Source of the DNA: JAMCQB01 sp947085305
Lineage (GTDB): Bacteria > Nitrospirota > Thermodesulfovibrionia > Thermodesulfovibrionales > UBA9159
DNA length: 6,001 nucleotides
Reading direction: 5' to 3'
Assembly: GCA_947085305.1 (NCBI GenBank)
Contig: CAMTVV010000061.1
Span: 1-6,001 of the forward strand
Part shown: positions 1 to 5,494 of the stretch, piece after piece
Layout of the letters: every line of letters begins with the position of its first letter
How positions within the stretch are numbered: position 1 is the first letter of the stretch
Notes under the pieces: generated by a model
Database searches by the model: none
What the model was told of the DNA's origin: nothing
The model's input: only the letters and a program-made list of their open reading frames with translations
Position numbers and translations under genes: made by a program

Positions 1-417
1 GATGTCCAGTTCCTGGTGAGACTGATTGAAGGCACATATCCCAACTATGAGCAGGTAGTTCCCCCCTCCAATGATAAGAAGGTCGTGGTGAGCAGGGAAG
101 ACTTCCTCAGAACACTCAGGAGAGTGTCCATTATGTCCCGGGAACGGAGCAATGCCGTGAGGGTCGATATTGCGGGCAGCTCCCTGGCGGTTTCCTCTTC
201 CACTCCCGACATTGGCGAGGCGAGGGATGAAATAGGCGTGGAATATGAAGGGGAAGATATATCCGCAGGATTCAACGCGCGGTATCTCATGGATGCGCTG
301 GGCGCCATGACCTCTGAAAGGGTGATCTTTGCGCTTCAGGACCCCCTGAGCCCCACCCTGCTGAAGGAGGAAGGGAACGAGGATTACCGGTGTGTAGTCA
401 TGCCGATGAGGATTTAA
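1..417 (+). CDS. dnaN: DNA polymerase III beta subunit (sliding clamp), C-terminal part
   Basis: The frame is open from base 1 and ends with TAA at 415-417, giving 138 residues; the start lies outside the window. The whole protein is usually about 365-375 residues, so this is roughly the last third, mainly clamp domain 3. DnaN forms a dimeric ring around DNA that holds the replicative polymerase and other partners on the template. Visible family marks are the TYPNYEQVVP segment near the start of the fragment, an FNARYLMDAL segment in the last third, and the C-terminal MPMRI, which corresponds to the conserved MPMR-hydrophobic tail of clamps. The next gene, gyrB, begins 55 bases downstream on the same strand, so an operon is likely. 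Identification is firm; only the 5' part is missing, by window truncation and not by damage. Confidence 0.95.
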   Translation, partial: DVQFLVRLIEGTYPNYEQVVPPSNDKKVVVSREDFLRTLRRVSIMSRERSNAVRVDIAGSSLAVSSSTPDIGEARDEIGVEYEGEDISAGFNARYLMDALGAMTSERVIFALQDPLSPTLLKEEGNEDYRCVVMPMRI

Positions 418-420
418 ATT

Positions 421-456
421 CGTGACCCGTTACGCGTAACGCGTTACGAGTTACGG
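421..456. repeat. Overlapping TTACG/CGTAA palindromes in the dnaN-gyrB spacer
   Basis: The 55-base spacer consists largely of permutations of one short word. CGTTACGCGTAACG (428-441) and CGTAACGCGTTACG (435-448) are each perfect 14-bp palindromes and overlap by half. GTTACG occurs at 429, 443 and 450, and a related CGTGAC sits at 421. The transcript could fold into alternative GC-containing hairpins just before the gyrB ribosome-binding site. There is no U-tract after it, so it does not look like a terminator. It may be a member of a dispersed intergenic repeat family or a site affecting gyrB translation; neither is shown by this window alone. Confidence 0.7.
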
Positions 457-472
457 CAAGGATAGAGGTTAC

Positions 473-2878
473 ATGGAAGAAAAAATTACGCACAGTGAAG
501 AGAAAGAGACATACGGCGCAGAGGATATAAAGATACTCAAAGGGCTGGACGCGGTGAGGAAAAGGCCTGCGATGTACATCGGTTCCACCGGGCCTGAAGG
601 ACTGCACCATCTGGTCTATGAAGCGGTGGACAACAGCGTGGATGAGTCCCTTGCCGGGTTTTGCAATAACATCGATGTCATCCTCCAGCACGACAATAGC
701 TGCACCGTAGTTGATGACGGAAGGGGTATCCCCACAGGACCGCATCCAGGGGACGCTGAAGGGCGCACTGCCGCCGAGGTGGCGCTCACCGAACTCCATG
801 CGGGGGGAAAGTTCGAGTCAAAGGCATACAAGATATCCGGCGGACTGCACGGGGTGGGGATTTCGGTGGTGAATGCCCTTTCCGAGTGGTTCGAAGTGGA
901 GATAAAGCAGAACGGGCAGGTCTTCCAGCAGCGGTTTGAGAGGGGGAAACCCGCAGGTCCCCTGACGGTTGTGGGCAAGACCAAGAGCAGGGGCACAAAG
1001 GTGACCTTCAAGCCTGATCCCGAGATATTCGAAATGACGGATTTCAGCTATGATGTGCTGTCCCAGCGGCTGAGGGAGCTGGCGTTCCTCAACAGGGGAC
1101 TGAAGATAACGATCCTCGATGAAAGAGTGGATAAGAGGCAGGAGTTCCTTTACAAGGGGGGCATCGTCTCTTTCGTGGAACACCTCAACAAAAACAAGAC
1201 GCCCCTCCATCCGAAACCGATCTATATCTCCGGGGAAAAAGACGGCATTTTTGCCGAGGTTGCCCTCCAGTACAACGACGGGTATGCAGAGGCGATCTAC
1301 ACCTTTGCCAACAATATCAATACCAGGGAAGGGGGAACCCATCTGATAGGGTTCAAATCTGCCCTCACAAGGACCGCCAATAGTTATGCCGCTTCCTCCG
1401 GACTTTCAAAAAATGGCAAGGAAGGGCTCTCAGGAGATGATATCAGGGAAGGCTTGACAGCCGTGGTGAGCGTGAAACTCCCGAATCCCCAGTTCGAGGG
1501 CCAGACTAAGATGAAACTGGGCAACAGCGAGGTGAAGGGAATAGTGGAGTCCATCGTGAATGATACCCTCTCCACCTTTTTTGAGGAGAACCCGTCCATT
1601 GCGCGGAAGGTCATCGAAAAGGCAATTCAGGCTGCCCGCGCCAGGGAGGCTGCGAGGAAGGCGCGGGAGCTTACTAGAAGGAAAGGCGCGCTGGAAGACA
1701 CCGGTCTCCCGGGAAAGCTGGCTGATTGTTCTGAGAAGGACCCGGCGCTGAGCGAGATCTTCATTGTGGAGGGCGAATCCGCAGGGGGCTCTGCAAAACA
1801 GGGCAGGGACCGCCGGCTGCAGGCGATCCTCCCCCTCAGGGGCAAGATCCTCAATGTAGAAAAGGCCCGCTTTGACAAGATGCTCGGCCATGAGGAGATA
1901 CGGATCCTCATCACCGCCCTGGGAACAGGGATCGGCGGGGACGATTTTGACATAGGGAAGATCAGATACCACAAGGTCGTGCTCATGACGGATGCCGATG
2001 TTGATGGCGCCCACATCAGGACGCTTCTGCTCACCTTCTTTTACCGGCAGATGCCGCAGCTTATCGAGAACGGCTACCTCTATATCGCACAGCCTCCACT
2101 TTTCAAGGTGAAAAGGGGCAGGACGGAGCGGTATATCCAGAGCGAGGCAGAACTCCAGAATATGCTCTTTGAGCTGGCAGCAGACGATATCGCCCTTCTG
2201 ATAAAGGGGCAGGAGGTGAAAGGCAAGGCCCTCATTCCCTTCCTGAAGCGGCTTTTGAATTTCGAAAATCTGATGGAGTGGTTCGAAAGAAGGAGAAAGG
2301 ATGCCCGTGTTTTAAGGGCCCTCCTTGCCGAGGGTATCAACAAGACAGTCCTGAAAGACAGAAAAGACTTGTCCGGGCTTCTCGAGAAGATCAAGGTTCT
2401 GGTGCCTGATATGAAAGCCGGTGATATATATGAAGACGAGGAACACGAAGGGTTCGGGGTGGAGATACGCCGCCACACCGGCAAGCTCATCCTCGACACG
2501 AACCTCCTCCTTTCCCCTGAGTTCAGGGAACTGGAGACAAAGTACAGCGCCATCAAGGATCTGGGAACCCCGCCGTATAAGGCAATCACCAAGGACGGAC
2601 AGAAAGAGATGGCAACAACAAGCGATGTTCTTTCATATGTCTTTGAAACAGCGCGAAAGGGGCTATCCATTCAGCGGTACAAAGGCCTTGGCGAGATGAA
2701 CCCCCAGCAGTTATGGGAGACCACCATGGACCCTGACAAGCGTACCCTGTTCCAGGTGAACGTTGAGGATTCTGTGCAGGCCGACCAGATATTCACGATC
2801 CTCATGGGCGACCAGGTGGAACCGCGCAAAGAATTTATCACAAAACACGCTCTGGAAGCCAGGAATATAGATATCTGA
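473..2878 (+). CDS. gyrB: DNA gyrase subunit B
   Basis: 801 residues, close to the roughly 800 of Gram-negative GyrB. With GyrA it forms the A2B2 type IIA topoisomerase that introduces negative supercoils using ATP. The N-terminal GHKL ATPase domain shows GLDAVRKRPAMYIGST (24-39), the catalytic Glu at 50 in VYEAVDNSVDE, DDGRGIP (81-87), and the glycine-rich lid GGLHGVGISVVNALS (123-137). The transducer domain ends around QTKMKLGNSEV (344-354). The Toprim domain has the metal-binding Glu433 in IVEGESAGGS and Asp507/509/511 in MTDADVDGAH, then IAQPPLFKV (538-546). Residues about 555-730 are the insertion seen in proteobacterial-type GyrB. The C-terminus has QRYKGLGEMNPQQLWETTMDP (734-754). All key residues are present. 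ATG at 473 is preceded by AGAGG (464-468) and AAGGA (458-462); either could be the Shine-Dalgarno. It follows dnaN closely; recF is not between them. ParE is a less likely alternative because of the length and insertion. Confidence 0.98.
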   Translation: MEEKITHSEEKETYGAEDIKILKGLDAVRKRPAMYIGSTGPEGLHHLVYEAVDNSVDESLAGFCNNIDVILQHDNSCTVVDDGRGIPTGPHPGDAEGRTAAEVALTELHAGGKFESKAYKISGGLHGVGISVVNALSEWFEVEIKQNGQVFQQRFERGKPAGPLTVVGKTKSRGTKVTFKPDPEIFEMTDFSYDVLSQRLRELAFLNRGLKITILDERVDKRQEFLYKGGIVSFVEHLNKNKTPLHPKPIYISGEKDGIFAEVALQYNDGYAEAIYTFANNINTREGGTHLIGFKSALTRTANSYAASSGLSKNGKEGLSGDDIREGLTAVVSVKLPNPQFEGQTKMKLGNSEVKGIVESIVNDTLSTFFEENPSIARKVIEKAIQAARAREAARKARELTRRKGALEDTGLPGKLADCSEKDPALSEIFIVEGESAGGSAKQGRDRRLQAILPLRGKILNVEKARFDKMLGHEEIRILITALGTGIGGDDFDIGKIRYHKVVLMTDADVDGAHIRTLLLTFFYRQMPQLIENGYLYIAQPPLFKVKRGRTERYIQSEAELQNMLFELAADDIALLIKGQEVKGKALIPFLKRLLNFENLMEWFERRRKDARVLRALLAEGINKTVLKDRKDLSGLLEKIKVLVPDMKAGDIYEDEEHEGFGVEIRRHTGKLILDTNLLLSPEFRELETKYSAIKDLGTPPYKAITKDGQKEMATTSDVLSYVFETARKGLSIQRYKGLGEMNPQQLWETTMDPDKRTLFQVNVEDSVQADQIFTILMGDQVEPRKEFITKHALEARNIDI

Positions 2879-2941
2879 GGTTGCAGGATTGAGGGTTACC
2901 CATAGAATTGGCTAACGCACCAGACGCTCTGGATAACAACC

Positions 2942-2968
2942 TTGTAAATTATACCGAATCGGTATAAT
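2942..2968 (+). promoter_or_regulatory. Possible promoter with a 21-bp palindromic operator over its -10 box
   Basis: ATTATACCGA (2948-2957) and TCGGTATAAT (2959-2968) are perfect complements around a single central A, a 21-bp palindrome. Its right arm contains a consensus -10 hexamer TATAAT at 2963-2968. A partial -35, TTGTAA (2942-2947), lies 15 bases upstream, shorter than ideal. A dyad between -35 and -10 is the usual arrangement for a self-regulating repressor or antitoxin gene, but no such gene follows, so this may be an orphaned control region. The dyad is seen directly; promoter and operator function are inferred. Confidence 0.45.
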
Positions 2969-2997
2969 AAAATTGAAGGTGTTAGACCGCATACTTG

Positions 2998-3016
2998 CCC
3001 GATTTTCGGGTCTTTT
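2998..3016 (+). terminator. Possible weak intrinsic terminator
   Basis: CCCGA (2998-3002) pairs with TCGGG (3006-3010) around a TTT loop, followed by the T-rich tail TCTTTTC. It lies about 120 bases after the gyrB stop, in the right orientation to end that transcript. The stem has only five pairs and the T-tract is interrupted, so activity is uncertain. Confidence 0.4.
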
Positions 3017-3029
3017 CACTCAGTTTTCC

Positions 3030-3058
3030 TTGACTTACCACCCCTTGCCTTCTATAAT
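3030..3058 (+). promoter_or_regulatory. Near-consensus sigma-70 promoter pointing right
   Basis: TTGACT at 3030-3035 matches the -35 consensus in five of six bases; TATAAT at 3053-3058 is a perfect -10; the spacer is 17 bases, the optimum. Transcription would start near 3065 and run through the intron domain V remnant and into the left end of the IS, antisense to the transposase gene. No gene with a ribosome-binding site follows directly, so the original target is unclear: a lost gene, a small RNA, or a gene now displaced by the IS. Confidence 0.55.
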
Positions 3059-3120
3059 TCGCATAATGTGGAATAGGCCTTATCGGTCTTGCCGATGTTT
3101 ACTGCTGTTCTTTATAACTT

Positions 3121-3180
3121 TACGAACCGCCGTATGCCGAACGGCACGTACCGTGGTGTGTGAGAGGGCGGCAGGTGAAC
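3121..3180 (+). mobile_element. Group II intron 3'-end remnant (domain V and part of domain VI)
   Basis: The stretch matches the layout of bacterial group II intron domain V. The 5' strand from 3126 carries CCGCCGTAT, the distal stem GCC/GGC (3136-3138 with 3143-3145) is capped by a GAAC loop, the two-base bulge AC is at 3146-3147, and the 3' strand GTACCGTGGT (3148-3157) pairs back. The catalytic triad would be CGC at 3128-3130. One pair is broken: C3131 faces C3152, where active introns of this type have G (GTACGGTGG). The following TGTGAGAGGGCGGCAGGT is the usual linker and the first strand of domain VI, but the complementary strand and the branch-point A are absent because the IS begins there. 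No reverse-transcriptase gene lies upstream. It is therefore a dead remnant of a retroelement. Recognition is from memory of the domain V consensus, not from a covariance search. Confidence 0.65.
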
Positions 3181-3199
3181 TAACCCATCTTCCGCAGTT
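3179..3199 (+). repeat. Left terminal inverted repeat of the IS
   Basis: This 21-base sequence, with core TAACCCATCTTCCGCAGTT (3181-3199), is the exact reverse complement of 5161-5181. Matching stops at C3200 inside and A3178 outside. It lies beyond the 3' end of the transposase gene. Confidence 0.92.
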
Positions 3200-3241
3200 C
3201 AAAATTTGAAAGTCAATTACATCAGGGAGTTACGTTTCAAA

Positions 3242-5017
3242 TCAGGCGATTTTCCTCACTACATTTTCAATTATCTTGGGTCTGTTGGGCAAAAATATTT
3301 TCATTCTCTGGAGCAGAACCTTCAGTTCTTTTGAAGGAGTAGAGACCACTCTCAGTCTGATGGTTTTGTCTTTTGCCGGAAGCAGGACATCAAGGGATCT
3401 CACTTCGCGCATTTCCTCAATAAGTTTTCTCGGCGCAGCGCCGAGCCCTGAGGCCTTCATCCACTGCTGAAGGGTTCTCCTCATGGCCAGCGACAGGAAA
3501 CAAACCAGTATATGTGCATGGGTCCTGTCTTGTTTCTGATGATATATAGGCCGCAGGCCAAGATCATGCTTTTCTGTCCTGAAGGCATCTTCCACTTCGG
3601 TCAACTGAATGTACCGCTTCCATATCGTCTTTGGGTCGGCCTCTTTCCAGTTGGTGCGAAGGATGTAGCTGCCGCCACTCTGAAGCGCCCACTGATAACG
3701 CTCTTCGTTTTTTTTGATATCGACCACAAGGCGTCTGTCCTTCCCAGCCCCTATTTCTGTAACGATAACGTCAAAGAGTGATGCGGCACGGCTGTTTCTC
3801 TCAAAAAGCCGTCCGATCCGGCGGTCAGCCTTCTGCCGGTCTCTGAGTCTTCCCTGGGCCGCCTGTTCTTTGAGTTTGTTAAGTCCTGCCTCCAGCCGCA
3901 CAATGAACCGGTTGAGGATTGCTGTCTCTTTGTCTTTACGGCCTTCAGAGCGGCACAGCACAAAGGTTTCGTCTTTGCCTTCGGGGCTTGCGCATTTTTT
4001 TACTTCAACGCCGGGATGAACCTCTTCCCAGTCTTTTGCTATAAGTTCTTGTGCAAACTTTTTGAGCATGGACTTCGGCGTGCCGACAATGTATCTCGCT
4101 CCACGCTCACACATGAACTCTATGTTTTCCTCGCTTACCATCCCACGGTCCATGACCCAGATCCGGTTTGCTTTGCCGTATTTGCTCTCCATAATCAGGA
4201 CCATTTCTTCTGTGGTGGTGACATCGGCCCGGTTGCCGTCGAAGACTTCAAAGGCAAGCGGCAAACCCTCCCGACTTGTCACCAAGCCTATACAGACCTG
4301 TGGACAATCCGGACGGCTGTCGCGGCTGTAACCCCGATTTGCCTGGGGATTGCCGAGAGCCATACCTTCAAAATATGTAGAAGTTATGTCGTAGAAAAGA
4401 AAGTCAAAGGTCTCACCAAAAAGTTCGCCGTAGCGGTTTTGTAAATGCCTGCACAGTGCGTCTTTGTGTGGAAGTAGGGCATCCAGGGCGCGATAGAGTC
4501 GATCATCGTTTACTCTGTCTGTGGGAACTCCCAGTAGATCATCAAGCGCGGTCTTGTCATACCATGAATCCGCTATCTGCAGTTCCGAAGACGGCGCACA
4601 AAAACGCGCAACGCTGAGAATACATGCCATTACTGACCACGGTATTGCTTCCCTTCCTTCAGGTATCTGTTCTTTACAGAATTCAGCAAAGCCGAGCCGG
4701 TGCCATAGGAGAAGCGCAAGATATACATCGCCAAAACTGCGCAGTCTCTCGACACTAACTCGATTGATATCCACGGTTGCCCATGAGGGCGGCTTCTCTG
4801 TCTTTTCAAACAGGCTGTCTTGTGGTTGAGGCTTGCCGGTCAATATCCGTCCGATCTCTTCCCAGCCAAAGCGCTCCTCTTTATCAAAATCCGGCAACTT
4901 GCCTATGGTTGCTACAACCCTCTGCCGGGGTCCTCTGGCGGTTCGGACGGATTCTACCAGTGACCAGTATCCGTATTCCTCTCCATCAACTTTCTTGCCA
5001 TAACGCCGCAGGTACAT
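3242..5017 (-). CDS. IS1634-family DDE transposase
   Basis: 591 residues, full length for this family. It cuts the ends of its own IS at the terminal repeats and joins them to target DNA. The N-terminus has the family opening: MYLRR, then YGYWSLVESVRTARGPRQRVV (16-36) and GKLPDFD. The catalytic triad is recognisable: Asp210 in FLFYDITSTYFEG, Asp290 in RIWVMDRGM, and Glu476 in LTEVEDAFRTEKHDLGLRPIYH. In the IS4-type Y-x2-R-x3-E-x6-K signature Tyr469, Glu476 and Lys483 are present, while the Arg position is Leu472, as I recall for IS1634 members. A long insertion of roughly 180 residues separates the second Asp from Glu, partly charged and probably coiled coil (about 360-410). ATG at 5015-5017 fits the family start; the bases before it have no strong Shine-Dalgarno, which keeps transposase low in many IS. 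No frameshift or stop is present. It is convergent with gyrB. Confidence 0.93.
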   Translation of the reverse strand: MYLRRYGKKVDGEEYGYWSLVESVRTARGPRQRVVATIGKLPDFDKEERFGWEEIGRILTGKPQPQDSLFEKTEKPPSWATVDINRVSVERLRSFGDVYLALLLWHRLGFAEFCKEQIPEGREAIPWSVMACILSVARFCAPSSELQIADSWYDKTALDDLLGVPTDRVNDDRLYRALDALLPHKDALCRHLQNRYGELFGETFDFLFYDITSTYFEGMALGNPQANRGYSRDSRPDCPQVCIGLVTSREGLPLAFEVFDGNRADVTTTEEMVLIMESKYGKANRIWVMDRGMVSEENIEFMCERGARYIVGTPKSMLKKFAQELIAKDWEEVHPGVEVKKCASPEGKDETFVLCRSEGRKDKETAILNRFIVRLEAGLNKLKEQAAQGRLRDRQKADRRIGRLFERNSRAASLFDVIVTEIGAGKDRRLVVDIKKNEERYQWALQSGGSYILRTNWKEADPKTIWKRYIQLTEVEDAFRTEKHDLGLRPIYHQKQDRTHAHILVCFLSLAMRRTLQQWMKASGLGAAPRKLIEEMREVRSLDVLLPAKDKTIRLRVVSTPSKELKVLLQRMKIFLPNRPKIIENVVRKIA

Positions 5018-5160
5018 GACAGAATTATGCGCTTTCTAAACCTCTTCCGCAAGGGGCTTTTCTTCACTACATCTGCTTTTCAGAATATGGCAATACCACC
5101 GTCCCCATCGGCGCAGATTTCCGAATCGCTTACATATCTTTTTGATGAATATTAAAAGAT

Positions 5161-5181
5161 AACTGCGGAAGATGGGTTAGT
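5161..5181 (-). repeat. Right terminal inverted repeat of the IS
   Basis: AACTGCGGAAGATGGGTTA (5161-5179) plus GT is the exact reverse complement of 3179-3199. It lies 143 bases upstream of the transposase start; the promoter of that gene should lie between, but I see no clear -35/-10 pair there. Confidence 0.92.
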
Positions 5182-5303
5182 AATGATTTGGGCAGAATGA
5201 AAGTATCAAATAAAGTTGTCCATGGTTTGTCCATAGAACCCTTGTTGGATAACCCCGCTTCAGCAAGAAATTCTTTCCGATACTTTCAAATCCTGAATCA
5301 TTA
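5181..5303. repeat. Imperfect inverted repeat next to the IS edge
   Basis: The left arm, 5181-5207, reads TAATGATT, nine unlike bases, then TGAAAGTATC. The right arm, 5279-5303, read on the minus strand, gives TAATGATT, seven unlike bases, then TGAAAGTATC. Eighteen bases thus match in the same order in arms of 27 and 25 bases, with about 71 bases between. The first base of the left arm coincides with the last base of the IS. It could be a small palindromic (MITE-like) element, a control region of the neighbouring mobile gene, or the scar of an older insertion. No coding is seen inside. Confidence 0.55.
5216..5234 (+). repeat. Two TTGTCCAT direct repeats, 11 bp apart
   Basis: TTGTCCAT occurs at 5216-5223 and again at 5227-5234, a period of 11 bases, about one helical turn, so two protein copies would sit on the same face of the DNA. 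They lie within the inverted repeat described above. This spacing is typical of tandem operator sites or iterons, but two copies of an 8-mer are weak evidence. Confidence 0.35.
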
Positions 5304-5410
5304 AAATAATAAAGTTCTGAAACGCGAAGTCGAGTGAGTTCGATCCCGCCCACTTTAGCCAGTTATTCCTTATTAAGTTAATGGCAGTTTGTTTCGGCAG
5401 ATATTTTTAG
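5304..5410. other. Noncoding DNA between the inverted repeat and the HTH-like frame
   Basis: No gene start with a good ribosome-binding site is seen. A tRNA-like 3' end lies at 5339-5361 (see findings). An ATG at 5381 is in frame with the HTH-like reading frame downstream, but TAG at 5408-5410 separates them after nine codons; the peptide between (MAVCFGRYF) could be a remnant of the lost front of that protein. Confidence 0.45.
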
Positions 5411-5494
5411 AATTGTAAGGAAATCAGGAAATGCGGCTATCTCCGTATCGATCTGGTCAGGGAGAGGGGTAGAATTGTAGGAAGTATCTGGCAT
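5411..5494 (+). pseudogene. Upstream in-frame extension of the HTH-like protein, start lost
   Basis: The frame of the following gene stays open back to TAG at 5408-5410. The 28 codons read NCKEIRKCGYLRIDL, then VRERGRIVGSIWH, and continue into VFEEPRTD. This has the look of the end of a winged-helix DNA-binding domain: a recognition-helix-like KEIRKCGYL, then two wing strands around a GRIVGS turn. No start codon ATG or GTG with a ribosome-binding site exists in this part before 5495. The coding-like character upstream of the only usable start argues that the original protein began further left and that its front has been lost. Confidence 0.5.

Larger units (their letters stand above)
2879..3178. 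other. Gene-free stretch downstream of gyrB
   Basis: No convincing protein gene lies here. An open frame runs from a TTG at 2973 into the IS at 3209, but it starts next to a -10 box, has no ribosome-binding site at a sensible distance, contains a run of Cys/Arg-rich residues, and covers the intron domain V, so I treat it as chance. The stretch does hold several signals listed separately: a promoter with a palindrome, a possible terminator, a second promoter and a group II intron remnant. Small hairpins also occur at 2920-2932 (CCAGA-CGC-TCTGG) and 3082-3096 (ATCGG-TCTTG-CCGAT), without clear role. Confidence 0.6.
3179..5181. mobile_element. Complete IS1634-family insertion sequence
   Basis: An element of about 2.0 kb is bounded by perfect inverted repeats and carries one intact transposase gene on the minus strand, filling 3242-5017. 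Outside the gene it has about 42 bases on the left and 143 bases on the right before the terminal repeats, with no passenger gene. Size and single long DDE gene fit the IS1634 family (IS4-related). The outermost matching bases are 3179 and 5181, though the true tip could be one or two bases inside. The flanks (GGCAGGTGA on the left, AATGATTTG on the right) show no short direct repeat, so no target duplication is visible. The IS interrupts the group II intron remnant in domain VI. An open gene and perfect ends suggest recent arrival and possible activity. Confidence 0.88.

Noticed and set aside
1430..2014. Long minus-strand open frames inside gyrB, and plus-strand frames inside the transposase
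   Set aside because: They lie wholly within well-recognised genes on the other strand and have no family features.
2920..2932. Hairpin CCAGA-CGC-TCTGG after gyrB as a terminator
   Set aside because: Short stem and no T-tract follows; the hairpin at 2998-3010 is a better candidate.
2973..3209. 78-codon plus-strand open frame starting with TTG
   Set aside because: Start abuts the -10 box, no ribosome-binding site, composition rich in Arg/Cys, and it overlaps the intron domain V and the IS terminal repeat.
2899..5253. Shared 8-mers CCATAGAA and TGGATAAC on both sides of the IS (2899/5231 and 2930/5246), as a possible long target duplication
   Set aside because: Two isolated 8-mers with different spacing (23 versus 7 bases) and no other similarity are expected by chance in flanks of this size.
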